The notes beneath the pieces were generated by a model. That model was not told where the DNA came from. It saw nothing but the letters and a program-made list of their open reading frames with translations, and made no database searches. A stretch of DNA of 64,000 nucleotides from positions 1,934,501 through 1,998,500 of the forward strand of contig NC_059556.1 in NCBI RefSeq assembly GCF_905220415.1. Direction: 5' to 3'. The translations under genes were made by a program, and so were the position numbers. Below are positions 10,670 to 23,759 of the stretch, piece by piece; the stretch's first letter is position 1, and the number at the start of each line of letters is the position of its first letter. Source of the DNA: Colias croceus (Eukaryota > Arthropoda > Insecta > Lepidoptera > Pieridae).

Positions 10670-10801
10670 CAGGTTTACCGTGACGTTTTAAAATAGTACT
10701 GATTCCAGTGTGGGAAAAAGATAGCGCTAGACGACCTATAATTATAAAGCTCCGTCTTTATCCCATTCTGGAATTAGTACTGCTTTAAGACGTCACGCCA
10801 A
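10670..10801. mobile_element. Foldback (palindromic) MITE-like element
   Basis: Two arms of about 60 bases are inverted: GTGACGTTTTAAAATAGTAC..TTCCAG on the left and CTGGAATTAGTACTGC..AAGACGTCAC on the right, with many matched blocks and few mismatches. The centre is AT-rich (TATAATTATA). A target duplication could not be assigned. Confidence 0.65.
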
Positions 10802-11833
10802 TGATTATTCGTTGAAAAATGAAACCAAAACGTGTTCTTGAAACATCAAAGATCCTAGTAATAGTTCAACAATCGGTTATAGTGGAAGCCGTCAATGCTA
10901 AGGCATAGTTTGCACGTGACAGCATTGATGTGTATATTTCGGTTTACAGCGACTAAAATAGGTGTGTGACGATTTGCCAACTAGGCGTGACGTAACGGCT
11001 TCAGACCTATTTGCAAGCTATTGGGAAACCATTTTTTGAAATCTTAATACAATAGCTTTGATAATCACGGAGGTATATTTCGCTTGTACTTAATTGGAAC
11101 GATTTCGTTCCGGTTTTATATTTTTATGTAGGTATTTTAAAGCATACCTTTCTAAACGAGCTTAAAATCGGTTTAAATTTTATCTATAACAGAAACACAA
11201 TGAACAATTTATTACTGTATAATTTGAAGATAGTTTTTTATATAGATGTTAATTTCTAATCATCTTCCAATGCGTTTATGTCGATTCGTGCACTCAATGT
11301 TTTATAATCTATATTTACATACTAATTAATTACATAAAAGAATACATTAAAATCATTATTAGGCACTCCAAACTCCATACGAGTTCCGCATATTTGAAAA
11401 GTAATACGTTTTTATAGATAGCAACACTAAAGGGCAAACGGTCACTATTTAAATTCTTACAGATCTCGATTACAAAAGAGACCCGTTCCCTCGATAACCA
11501 CCTTATCTTTAATTATTTTTATCAGTATGTCCATCGAATCAGTTTTTTCCGTAATATTCCGAGATTGGGGACCTATTATGAAACTACTCGATATCGCCCA
11601 TTATCTGACCCCTTGCTGTTTAATTCATTGGCATTCGATAATGTAATGATAATGTAGAACGGGATTTGTACTTGCATAATTTCAAATGGTTTTCGTATAG
11701 AAGTGTTTGAAATTTGTAATTACTTACGTAGAGAAAGTTTAGGAAGTATACGATATAAAATATGTTCAGTACTTTTCCCTGTATTTATATTGTTTTGATC
11801 TTTATCAGTATGGCTTCTTTGTTACCTACTTTA
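10802..11833. other. Nothing recognised
   Basis: AT-rich sequence without an identifiable gene or repeat boundary. Confidence 0.45.
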
Positions 11834-12042
11834 CTAGCTTTACGCCCGCGGATACACCCGCGTTTTCAAAGTTACCTGCAACCCGAATAGTTCCCGTGGG
11901 ATTTTAGTGATAAAACCTATCCTATGTGTTAATCCAAGTCACCTTCTATATTTGTGCTAAATTTCATTGTAATCGGTTCAGTAGTATTTGCGTGATAGAG
12001 TAACAAACACACACATACACATCCTCACAAACATTTGGTGTT
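11834..12042 (-). mobile_element. Helitron family B
   Basis: It begins with reversed CTAG (11834-11837) and TTTACGCCCGCGG, contains the family B core (ATAAAACCTATCC, TTTCATTGTAATCGGTTCAG) and fades at ACAAACACACACA..CTCACAAACATTTGGT. The TC start is decayed. Confidence 0.7.
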
Positions 12043-13641
12043 GTTAGTTGTTTCTTAGTTGCTGTGTTCAATTCAATATGTAAGAAAAATATCAGAAAGA
12101 ATGTTATATTCCTCCTACTTACAACAGCATAAGCACTATTCATTTGTCTCTCTTAGCGTAAGTTATTAAGATGTTAACCAGAATTAAAATATGTAAAAGG
12201 TGATTAAAATATATATGTATTCAAGATTAACAATGTAAGGCCAAACGTCGCTGTTAAAAGCGATCTAGGAGACCATATTGAGATGTCTTTTTGAAGACAT
12301 TTCAATGGGAAGATGTTTACAATATTTTCATTTATATGCAAAAATTGATTACAATATGCTCATCTGCATATGGTGTATTTTGCCTTTTTTGCTAGCATTG
12401 GCAGTGACCAGGAAAATATGAACACTTCTTGTTTTTTTTTCTATGTTGGTGGTTGTAAATTTACTTGAAGTAGAAAGGTGAAAGTGAAAATTAAATTTAG
12501 AGTCGCATCCTGGAAAATATAATTGTTTCAAAATGAATCCCATTACAAATATGTATTGACTTAAGTCTAAAATACTTATGAAGGTAGATATCTACTACTG
12601 TATTTGTGAGCAAGATGGTTAATGCAATGAACTGATGATTTTGGCTGCTTCGCTTGGTTAATGGTGAAAATTAGGGTTGCCCCACAGTACTAGAATTATC
12701 AGTCAATTTTAAAACTAACGTGGACCAAGTCGAGATCTGTTGCTGTATTTCAATATAAACGCTTAAATTAGATTTAATTTACACGTTCAGAAACAGGTTT
12801 TATATCGAAATCCGTTGTTTAACTTCACATGTGGATTTATATTTATTGATAAATATAATAGCCGGGTATTAATGCTATCTGTTCACAAATCACGTTGACC
12901 CATATTATATGCTTTACTTAATTAAGGCATTTGACTACCAGCCCTTTGTTCAGGGCTGTCAATGTTGAAATTTATATAGTTCCTATAATTTTCTTCAACA
13001 TCTAAGATAATCTTTTTTGTTCTTGGACATTGATATAAGTTTTATAGTAATAGTGGATGTCGTAATTTCATTAATAATTAAATTTATTTACTACCCTCCA
13101 TCCATCGATCACCATTGTTCATTCATTCAAACTGTTCTTGTCAACATGTAAACGGTATATTCAATAAATTCAATTTATACCTTCTCTTTATACAAATATA
13201 CTCCAAAAAGGGGCTAGTAATTTTCGATTTACATATTATAAAATACTATTTGTACATTTTATTGGTGTTAGTACATTACATAATATATACATATAGTATT
13301 TCAAATAAGTAGTAGTAGAAATAATCGATTAAATTAATTGAAAACCCTGTCAGAATGTAATATTCAAAGAATTCCAAACATGACCGATTCACAATCAGAG
13401 AAATTATTACAAGAATATATTAGCACTCTCTATAAACGAGAACCTAATGTATTTAAATTTGTACCAGAATGCGTAAACACGCGTTCATGTTATTACTGAA
13501 TAAAATTAAGTGGAATGCGATAGGCGACATTAAAATAAAATGCGTAGTTATTATTAGTACTACTTTAATATATTTTTGGTGCTCGTCGTAGACATATTTA
13601 TGATGAGATGGGCACAATATTTTCTGAAAAGAAATAATTAG
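12043..13641. other. Nothing recognised
   Basis: AT-rich sequence; short open frames on both strands have no recognisable domain. Confidence 0.45.
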
Positions 13642-13851
13642 TGTACCTACTAGAGCAAAAACACGTAAGAAGTAAAACTTCTTTATGACCTTATTTTTCA
13701 AAAAATAATTTTATATGCAACTTTACAGAAATACGTCGAATCACGCGTGGTAGGGATAAGAAAAAGATGGCGCGTAACGGAAAAATGTCACGCGTAACGA
13801 AAAAATTTTACACTAAATTTTTTTCCAACTCCGATAAAGAAGTTTCATTTC
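13642..13851 (-). mobile_element. MITE of the AAACTTCTTTAT family, copy 1
   Basis: On the minus strand it reads GAAACTTCTTTATCGGAGTT..TTTTTCGTTACGCGTGACA..CACGCGTGATTCGACG..CATAAAGAAGTTTTACTTC. The ends form an inverted repeat (AAACTTCTTTAT). After the right repeat comes CTTACGTG, the empty site used by the nested foldback in the copy at 50829. Sister copies are at 50829 and 58041, with a diverged one at 49538. Confidence 0.75.
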
Positions 13852-14471
13852 AAAAAGTTGTTCTATTAAAAAATAATATATTTTCGTAGTTGCATATTGC
13901 GGCTCTGTTCACTTGTTCAGGTTAAAAATTACAGTTCAAAGTAAATTATTTAAATAATCTAGGTATTTTAGTAGGAAATATGTACTTATAGTTCATAATT
14001 TCTATTAATTTTATCATACATATCTAGACTCAATTAAGTTGTTTGTGGTTGAAACAGCCTACAGAAATAATGTTTTCTTGTCTTGATTTTACTCGAGTAT
14101 TTTACATTAGCCTACAGAAACTTCTAGATCTTTTTAATACCTTAATTCCTTTTTATTAACATTATTGGAAATAATGGATACCTTTTTGACCCAGTTAGTC
14201 AGATTGTGAATTAGATTTATGATCGTTTGAGGTCGACCCTTTTCTGTTATTGTTATTTATAAGTCATAAATAAATTAATGACTTTTCTCAGAAAACACAT
14301 TGAGGTTTCGTTAAATAGAATTTAAATGATTGACAGATAATATCAATTTACGTGTTTAAAAATACATTTGAGACTCACAAATAATAATTATTTATTAAAT
14401 GCTTACAGATCTTTATTAAGAAAATATAGGTTGTTTGTTAAAAATAAAAATAATTTCAGAAATGATAATAA

Positions 14472-14662
14472 TCATCATTACATGGTATAAAACGAAGTCG
14501 CTTTCTCTGTCCCTATGTCCCTTTGTATGCTTAAATCTTTAAAACTACGCAACGGATTTTGATGCGGTTTTTTTAATTAATAGAGTGATTCAAGAGGAAG
14601 GTTTTAGTATATAATTTATTATGTTATAGACAAAGCGGGCGAAGCCGCGGGCGGAAAGCTAG
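14472..14662 (+). mobile_element. Helitron family C, complete
   Basis: This 191-bp element starts TCATCATTACATGG after A (14471) and ends GGAAAGCTAG before T (14663), with a GC-rich hairpin (GGGCGAAGCCGCGGGCGG) just upstream. The core includes CTACGCAACGGATTTTGATG. The closest sister is at 52398-52585. Confidence 0.8.
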
Positions 14663-15568
14663 TTTTAAATAATTTATTTAAGTAATCTCAAAATCATTTG
14701 TCAAAACTATCACTCAAGTCTCGATCGTTGTCTGTTTTAATTGGCGGCAATATAGAGAGCGATATCAAACATCAAAGGAAATGATAAATAACTTTTATAT
14801 CACTTTAATTAACTGCCTTGCAAATATTCATACTTACCAATCAAACCCCGGTAGTGAGTAAATAGAGACAAATTCTAGCCATTTAGGGCCAATAACTAAC
14901 GCGGCAACTTCAGAACACTAATTAAAGAATGTTATGTTTGATGTAAAAGCACTTGTGACAATTGAGGTTATTAAAAAAGCGCGCCGCGCGGAGCTGTCAA
15001 ATAATTGGCGGGAATTTTTTGACAGGTCGTAATTTAATCTGTGGTCAGCTATAGTCTTTTGACGCCAAATATTTAATGTAATGTTAAAAGTTTATACTAT
15101 CGAAATATATTATGTGGATTATATTCATTCGTAAAATAAACGAAAGGTTTGGATGCAAGTGTATTTTTCCATTTGTATTAAATTAAGTTTAATAACACCG
15201 GTTTTTAAACGCCACCTGGCTGAAATTGGGACAAATAAAAGTGAATACATTTGTAATTGGTCACAAATATTTTGATGTGTCTGATAAGAAATTTTATTTC
15301 TATAAATAAATTTAAAGGAAAAATTTTGCCTACATTTACAAATTATAATGTTTTCGAATATGAATTAAAACACTTGTATTAGGTGGAGTTTTATTTTAGA
15401 AATCAAATAACTAAGAAAGCAGACAAATTTTATAAATATCTAAGGATTCTTTGTTAGAGCATCTAAGGATTTTTTGTAAAAGTTTTTAAAATAAGTTTCA
15501 ATTTCTTCCGTGTTTAAATCCTAGTTATGACAACAAAAACTTATAGGTAATGTAGTTACTAGATAAAC

Positions 15569-15949
15569 CACACCCCGGACACTCCATACAAAATTATCGT
15601 TTTGACAGTCACACTGCAACTGTAGAGACTGCAAATGTGTGTGTTAACGCTTTATGGTTGGCACATTTTTGACTAGCGTAAAAAAAAATTCGCGTTTTTC
15701 TGATGATATACATCCGTAAGAGGGCACAATATCTAACCATTTTCTACGAAAAACGATACTCACAAATCCAAAATAATAAAATTACTTTGTCAATTTGATT
15801 AATGTTGTCAATCTTCGTTGCGTATCGTCCCTGTAGAAAAATATGGACCATTTTATGTCTGATCGTGCGGGGTGAGGTAAGTGTTTAATTTTGGCGGGAG
15901 GCGGAGAGTGTCCGTTCTGTAGCGTTTAGCTACTATTATGTATTCTGTG
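15569..15949. mobile_element. hAT-like MITE, copy 1
   Basis: This 381-bp element starts CACACCCCGGACACTC and ends ATTCTGTG, flanked by an exact 8-bp duplication AGATAAAC (15561-15568 and 15950-15957). Terminal inverted repeats are short (CACA/TGTG) with a subterminal inverted GGACACTC/GAGTGTCC. It is non-coding. A second copy at 63034-63430 shares an identical right end of about 90 bases. Confidence 0.75.
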
Positions 15950-18371
15950 AGATAAACATTATGATATTTTTAACAAAATATAATTTATACAGCAAGAAGA
16001 TGGTTAATTTATTTTAACAAAATACAATTTATACCTACAGCAAGAAGAGTTAATAAAAATGGTTAATTTAATATTTGGACGAATATTAAATTCAATTTAG
16101 TATTTTCATGAATAATAAATAAGTGGTAAAATAAAGAAGTTTTTTACGACTAAAGCAATGTAATATATAAAATATTTTATTAGACGTTTAGCGAAAATAA
16201 AAGTCTCGATTCTAGTTCATTGAGTAAATCAGATTATACGAGGAGCATTACAGCGGCTGTTTTGGTAGTGATGGGGTTTTATTTATCGATATCGATAGTT
16301 ATAGTGCCTGTTAAATACTGTTTGATTAATTTATTATTAAAATATTGTTAAGTTATAGCTTCTCTATTAATATTAATATAGGTACCATAATTGAATGTTG
16401 TGAACAAAAAACTATTGAAATATTTGGCATAAGGTTATTTTCTATGATGACAATGTGCAAAGAAAACTTACTGCTCACTCCTATTGGTAATTTTGCTTCT
16501 TTATTTTTATTGTTTTATATCTAAGTATAATGTATTAATATTAAGTAGTAATTGTTGTTACTATAAATGAAGGTGTTTAAGTATTTTTGTGTTTAAGACC
16601 GCAGTTTAAAGCTGCAAAAGCTTTAAAAATCAAAACTAAGTTCGTTAAAATTTAACCTATATAAATATATATATTACAATTCCATCACAGTGCGTGTGGT
16701 CGATGTATTTCACGTTTGAATAAATTTTATGGTGTTTTTACGTGTCGTTTAATTTGCATGCTTTCGGTATCGCGAATTAATTGCAAAGTCAATGCTAATT
16801 TAATTAATGCAGGTTATGAATATCGTTCATAAAAATTACGATTCTTTCTTGATGAGTCATGATTTTATGGTATGTGAGAACCGAATTTGTGAATGAGCTT
16901 TAGTTTATTTCGATATTTTTAATTGCAGATTTCAATCTAGATTGTGACTGTTACTGGTTAGGAATTAAATTTATGCTACTCACGATTTGGTGTATTGTTT
17001 GTGTGGTTTTGTTGAAGAGGTTTGATTAGTGCATATGAAAGGAAGGTAGTAAGTAAATAAATATTTAGAAATTTGTGGTTTATTTCTACTTGATATGTGT
17101 TAAATTGTTTCTCTTGTGAGGGATTTATGTAGATAAACGAACTTTCAATATGTAACTGTCCTTACAATTAAATAAAAATTCCAAAAACATTTTTCTACAA
17201 TCACTCATCAGTAAAAGTTTCCAAAAATTCAACATTATACAACAGTACTACGTTTTACGACTTCTTATCGCCACTATGCGTTTATTCAAACATCTGGCAG
17301 TGACTGAATAATGCATTTTTATTCACGACTCTACAATACTCGTGTTCATTTAGAAGGTGAAGTATGTGTAAATATTTGAGCACGCTCCAATGTTTTCTTA
17401 CAAATATTGCAAAACTTTATTGTCCATTAAATATTTACGTACTTACACGTTGTGTTTACGGATGTAGTAAATTGAATGAGCATTTCCATAGTATCGTAAA
17501 TTCTTGTTGCATCTTTGTGGGTCACATTTGTTAATAAGAATCGGAATTTTGAGGCATGATTGTAATAAATTGGTGTAAAAAGATATTATGGAATATGATC
17601 AGTTAATGAATACGCTCAGTATTGTTAAAATATATTAAGTTTAATTAGCAAATCAAATAAAATCTCAACAGAATGTATATTTTTATTACTAGGTATATTT
17701 TTATTACTAGGTAGGTAGATGAAGGTCAACTAAGTGAATGAATGAAACTAATTTTTGTTAAAACAGTTCTGGGTATAGATTTAAATTTCTTGTTGCGATT
17801 AAATAAGACTGACAAAACAAAATATCCATATTATTTAAGTCCAATATTATTTAAGTTTCCCGAGGCTATCGTTATAAAAAATTAATAGTTTTTAATTATC
17901 TTCCCGTTTAGCAGGCTTTTGCGGAGACTACGTTCATTATGATTTATGTTCGTATTCATAAAACTTAGGTGCAAATGGAAATTTAAATATACTTGTGAAA
18001 GCTAACCGGTTTTATTTAAGTATGCCAATAACATAGGAGTTATACTTCAGTTTGATGATTATATAGTTTTATTTAATAAACGTAGTTAATTAGGTAACTC
18101 TGACGTTTATAGCGCCATAATAAGCATAAATGTCTCTTAAATAGATATAAGGAAATGTAACAGAGAATGACATAATTTACGTTTAAATTTATAGATGTTG
18201 TGATAACAAATGTATAATCAAATTGACAGGTTAAATGAAATGCGACTAGTATAAATAGATACCAAATATGCAAATCAAAAACTAATAAATCTTATAGGTC
18301 AGTTTCAATTAGTATCGAATAATTATTTAATAGTTTTTGTAATAACACGTGACAATATTATAGCATTACTG
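15950..18371. other. Long AT-rich stretch, nothing recognised
   Basis: No repeat family or coding domain was recognised. One TATCGATATCGATA motif (about 16280) resembles the insect DREF site TATCGATA, but nothing else indicates a promoter. Confidence 0.45.
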
Positions 18372-18530
18372 CTAGCTGTCCGGGCAATCGTTCTGTCTTA
18401 CTTTATGTAGAGATATGAAAAATGTTCGATTCTTAAACTGACCCAATATGCACAAAAAATTTCGTGAGAATCTGTCAAGTTTCATGGAATTTAACTTCAA
18501 ACATCGTTACTAGAAAAAAATTTATAAGAT
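18372..18530 (-). mobile_element. Helitron-like element, family E, partial
   Basis: It begins with reversed CTAG (18372-18375) followed by CTGTCCGGGCAATCG, then ACCCAATATGCACAAAAAATTTCGTGAGAATCTGTCAAG. This matches a further short Helitron family known from lepidopteran sequence by memory. The TC start is missing. Confidence 0.5.
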
Positions 18531-19949
18531 ATTTATCGATAAGTTGTAGGTATCCATCACTAGCGCTAGAATAGTCGATGGCATGCTCGCAAAATATCGT
18601 TTCTAAATCTGTCGTAGAGTTATGCATTGTCTCACCGCTTCACTTTGCTTGACCAAGATGATCCTTATTTATTGCCATAACTGTTAACACAGAATATAGA
18701 TAAAATTAAATTTAACAGCGGCAGTATGGTCTTTAATGGAAATTTGACGTGAGCACTGAGCAATATAGTGTTAAATTCGATATCAATTCGAATCTCGTTG
18801 ATGGGTTACTCGTTATATGAAATATTTATGACTGATTAAAGGTATTGTGCAACATGCAATGAAATAAATATATTGTGAATATTAATATAGGTATTGAGAA
18901 AACATGAACGGCAGGCGCAAGAAACGCCAAAGTGTCTCTGAAAAAATGTTAGAGAAAAGTTAAACTAAAATGATTGTAAGAATAATTTTATACATTCAAT
19001 AAGTATTCGTCGTTTTAAAAATATTACAGGTAAATTATAACGATCTCAATCAATATAATTCATAAAAAAAGGTTGATAGGTGAGAATCCTTTAAAATACA
19101 AAACCTTACAAAAAGCAAGAAAAAACAAATAATACCGCTGGCTGTGTTAAACAAATCGTCCCTTGACAACAAATTGCATATTCACGTAAATACATTAATT
19201 TTGCCGAATTTCAATTTAAATGCATATTGATGTGTTAAAAGTGACGTTTCAATGCAAAAATATTAAGATAATATTACTAATAAGATATTGGAGATTTTTT
19301 GTAATTTGTTGAACGCAAATTAAGTAAATGTAGTTTTATCTTGTGAATGAAATTTAATATGATATTATGAATTTACTATAATATTATTGTCTAGATATAA
19401 ATAAAAAAGAGAGATAGGTACGTCGATACTTACCTTATAAACGGCAATATTGCGTGATATAATATTATCTTGTGATTTTGTATGGAAATATTAAATAGGT
19501 AGGAGAAAAGCGGGCATTAATCATAGTAGTTAATTCATATAAAATTAGTATTTTCATGTAGACAAGATATGTATAAGATTTACTAAAAGCTATTTTTCTT
19601 TTATTTATTTATTTATCTCTGAGAATGCTAAGAATACATTTAAACAAGTTTTATTATGTACTTAGTCAAAAAACATTGCTTATTGCAAAATATTCATTTA
19701 CATTAAAATAGTGTTTTTGAAATATACCTCACATTAAGGAACAAAACATTAGTTATAATAGATCATTTTTGTAGGCTAAATATATCAACCGTTATTTTAA
19801 TAGGATCTAGACAACCGTGTCACACGTGACTAGATTTCTAGATAAGTTGTAATACTGTTAAACTAGATTTATTTAATTATTTGTTAATAATTATTACTCT
19901 AAATTAAATAATATCTAAGAAAAATCATATAGATATAGCTAAACAAATA
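18531..19949. other. Nothing recognised
   Basis: AT-rich sequence with no supported gene or repeat. Confidence 0.45.
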
Positions 19950-20090
19950 CTAGCTTTCCGCGCGCAGCTTCGCTCGTGTTGTCAAAGAAAAACCCATGTG
20001 CCGACTTTCATGAAAATCGGTTCAGCAATTTTTGCGTGAAAGAGTAACAAACAAACTAACATACAAACTTTCGCATTTATTAACTATTTG
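19950..20090 (-). mobile_element. Helitron family B, internally deleted
   Basis: It begins with reversed CTAG (19950-19953) and CTTTCCGCGCGCAGCTTCGCTCG, then TGAAAATCGGTTCAG and AAAGAGTAACAAACAAAC. The middle of the family B core is missing and the TC start has decayed. Confidence 0.65.
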
Positions 20091-20589
20091 TACGATTACT
20101 GAAAAAAATAAGTATTTCTAAGTTGTAATACTTACTACACGCTAAGTCGAGCATTGTTCAAAATAAAAAGCGAAACGATTACGGGAAGTCACATCAAAGT
20201 GTACATCTAAAAATGTAACAGTAGCAGCTGCCAAAATTTCGCTGAAAAAAACTGTCATCTCAAAATATTCTAGCTTCCTAATTGCCTCCATTCTCTAATT
20301 CCGTTTATCATACGTCACCAGTTCAATGACCTCTCTTATCGCCCCTTCCAGTTTAGTTTTTTCTTTTGTGTTTTTTTTTATTTCATGCCAGTTAGTGTTG
20401 TTACACATTGGCGGCTAATTTGTTTTAAATGTAAATAGTTTGACATTTAAGTTTTATTTGTTTTGGAATGAGTTAGTTTCACGGTTAAAAAAGAACAATT
20501 AAAATTTTTGGTTTAATCTCGAAGACATTTTTTATCCTCTTTCAGATAAATCAATCCTTCCTTGTTCGTTTTTATTGAACCTCTTTGAT

Positions 20590-20802
20590 ATCGCGTATGG
20601 ACATAAAAAGAGAAAATTCTTGTTAGTCTGTGTTCCCGCCAAAATCGTGGAAGATCGCATCTGTCAAAGTCAGTTCGCGCCAATCTTGAATTACGTCACA
20701 TTACGTTTAACGTATCGAATGGGTTTACACCTTGAGTGCACTGACATCCAGTTAGATAGTGCAGATATTTCTGAAGCTTATTTTAACGGAATATTTATGC
20801 TG
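20590..20802 (+). pseudogene. Relic of a Ty1/copia-like reverse transcriptase
   Basis: The frame encodes a short stretch reading FAPILNYVTLRL, then LHLECTDIQLDSADIS and EAYFNG. This lines up in order and spacing with the copia RT block of the form F-x-P-V..TLR..L....Q-x-D-V-x-x-A-F-L-N-G. The catalytic Asp position is kept (DSADIS for DVKTAF), but surrounding residues are diverged. No integrase, RNase H or LTR was recognised nearby, so it is a small fossil at best. It could also be chance, since the matching part is only about 45 residues. Confidence 0.4.
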
Positions 20803-23110
20803 TAATTTATTAACCTAACAATACCTATTATACGTTAATCTTGTGAACAACTACTTTCGATTTGTCCAATTACTACTAAACAATTGAATATAATTTGCAA
20901 ATTGTATGACAAAATAATGTCTTTAACATTACATAGATAGGTAATACTCAATATAATATTTCTAAGAAATCTTCATTTATCCAACACATTCAAATGTACA
21001 AAAACGCTATAATCAATTTCTTAAATCAGCGTAAAAAAACAACCATAGACAAACAGATAATATAACTTCACACTGGCAAGGTGTATGGACAAAAAAAGTT
21101 ATAAAAAAAACATACAGATAAAAAATTCTCTTCATTGATGTCAAATGCGAAACACCGTCAACTTGGGAGAAAGGTGTGAGTTAACTTGATAAGATAGGTA
21201 TGACGTGTAGATGATGTAAGGTGTATTGTTACCATCAAACCATTTTCATGATGCATTATGCATATGCATATGCAACCTGTTCATGCTCACTACTTTTTAT
21301 ACCATATTTATGTAAATATATATAGGTACTTTTCGTAAATCTGTCATAAAAGAAACAGTTGTATTTAATTTAGTGAACTTACCCTTAAAACCGTTTTCAT
21401 TAGTAAGAGATTTTTAAGTTAAATGTGAAAATGGAGTGATACAAAATATCGAGTTTTCATAATATTATTATTAAATAATTTTATACCAACTAGGTAGGTA
21501 CTACAGGTAATTGCAGTTAGTACCTAATGTAATAATTTTATTTTGATATCAATTTACTTCGCACCTAAGGAAATAATTATGTTGTATAATATACTAAATT
21601 ACTGCTCAATATACAACAAATTAAAATAGCTACGTGACTAGACATACCTACATTAATAAATATTTAAATAATTATATTCTAAGGAAATACTAGAATTCTA
21701 TCCCAGATTTACCCGGATAAATGTGTACACACATTTCAGAATTCATTTAAAAAACTAATTCTGTTTCAAATTTTGAAATAACGTTACGTAATTTTCACCT
21801 ACCATAGACATTGTTCTTTCATTTTAAATTATACAACTGTCAACGATTCTATTATTTACATAATTAAAATGTGACAGATTATAACAAATGGTGGAATTTA
21901 CTGGCAAGTTCATTTGAGTTTTAATCGCAGTGATATCTTCACTGTCACCACGATATATTAGGTGTTGATTACGCAATATGATAATTTAATAAATTATCTA
22001 TTTTAAGTCCCTTTGTGTTGTGTGAGTCATCTGCACTATACAGATAAAAAATTGTTTGACAGTTGACACTAAATAAGATGCTTGCTTCTGTTGTCGGAAA
22101 TATATTTCTTTAATTTTCATTTAAAACGTAATTATTATACTTAAATATTAATTAGTTACTTGGCCATAAATACAAATATTTTTAGAAAAAATGGTATCAT
22201 TTTTTATTATTATTGTTACCTATGCCATAAAGAATGAAAGGGACACTGGCATGAATTTATTTTTAAATACACACGCGCGCTATAAATTCTTTCAGATTTA
22301 GAAGGAATCTGGTTGTTTATATTGAATTATTTTATGAAGCTAGTAATTTTAACTATCTTTATTGGCGGTTGCCATTCAAAATATTTGGCGCCAAAATGTA
22401 TATAGATTAAACGACAATGATTCATGTAATTTAGTATAAAAATTTAAATACAAAATACTATTGATTCAACCAAAGTTACTGATTATGTGATAAATATTTT
22501 AAATGTAATATTTAGAAATTAATGGCTAGACCTACGACTTAAAAATTCAATGCATTTTTTTTAACCATTATAGATAAGCTTAAAACAGAACGCATACGTA
22601 GAAAACAAGAAAATCACTATAATAATACAATAAATGTAATTTTTTAATCACTTTCTTGTCAATACTTCTCGTAGAATTATCAACTATAAGAAATGCAATG
22701 TATTGATGCATAAATATTGTTTTCTCTGTATACATAAAAATTAACCCGTTATCACAAAATATTCAATAACCTGTTTTATCTTTTCAATAAACCAAGGTTA
22801 ATGTTATTTACGTTTTCATACTGATTAATATTTTTATTAAGTGACAAATACATACAATTATGTTTACCACACATGTGTTTAATGCAAGTTATGTTTTAAA
22901 TTAATGAGAAATATTAATTAGTAATTTGAAACTAAATTGATTTTTATTGATTCAAATGCGACCTTGATAAGATATTAAGGTATTATTACGCGACAGAGCA
23001 ATGAATTTCTAGGTAAATAATACTACGGTGCAAAAATAAAGTTTATTTACTCCAGAACTTTAACAGATTTGATTGAAATTTACTATACAGACACTAGTCT
23101 TCAAACTCAA
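20803..23110. other. Long AT-rich stretch, nothing recognised
   Basis: No gene or classifiable repeat. A palindromic TTTGGCGCCAAA near 22385 resembles an E2F site but stands alone. A short TA dinucleotide tract lies at about 23111-23126. Confidence 0.45.
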
Positions 23111-23129
23111 ATATATATATATATATTTT

Positions 23130-23250
23130 TAGCAGCACTTTTGAATCGCCACAACATAGTTTGACATTTACCACCGCTTCGGAAAGCAGTATCTATGGAG
23201 AAGAACCGGCAAGAAACTCAATTGTTGCTCTTCATCCGGAAAGCAAGCGA
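23130..23250 (+). repeat. Fragment of a common lepidopteran dispersed repeat
   Basis: It contains ATTTACCACCGCTTCGGAAAG, TATGGAGAAGAACCGGC and AAGAAACTCA, motifs I recall as frequent in lepidopteran transcripts and LINE-type repeats. The 68-residue open frame over it (to 23367) has no start context or domain and is probably a by-product. Confidence 0.5.
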
Positions 23251-23514
23251 AGCCGCAGGACGAAGCTATACGTCATCGACGAATCTCACGAGGCCTCCAC
23301 ATTTGATGATGTCATCCACACATCGCCTAGTAATTTTTTATCTGCGAAAATGAAAAAGAATCATTAAAACGTGCGGTTTGAAATGTCAATTAGGATCGGA
23401 TCAATCATTCTCGTTAATTCATTCAGGATCGAATGACAGATTGATGAGAGCAAGATTGGGACTTGTTAGCCGTCCGGCCGATTCATTAGCAATACATACT
23501 ACTAATATTATAAA

Positions 23515-23737
23515 CTAGCTTTCCGCCCGCGGCTTCGCCCGCGTTTTCAAAGAAAAACCCGCATAGTTCCCGTTCCCGTGGGATTTCCGGGATAAAACCT
23601 ATCATATGTATTAATCCAAGTTACCCTCTATATGAGTGCTTAATTTCATTGTATTCGGTTCAGTAGTATTTGCGTGAAAGAGTAACAAACACACATCCAT
23701 CCTCACAAACTTTGGTATTTATAATATTAGTAGGAAT
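23515..23737 (-). mobile_element. Helitron family B, left half of a head-to-head pair
   Basis: It begins with reversed CTAG (23515-23518) and CTTTCCGCCCGCGGC, has the full family B core, and ends near TTATAATATTAGTAGGAA. A partial Helitron start in the other orientation (ACTACTAATATTATAAA, 23498-23514) directly precedes it. Confidence 0.75.
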
Positions 23738-23759
23738 AGTATGAATTAGTAGGATAGGA

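Noticed and set aside
16275..16295. TATCGATATCGATA as a DREF promoter element
   Set aside because: A single motif in AT-rich DNA with no transcription-start or gene evidence nearby.
23161..23367. 68-codon open frame
   Set aside because: It overlies a recognised dispersed repeat and has no domain or consistent start.
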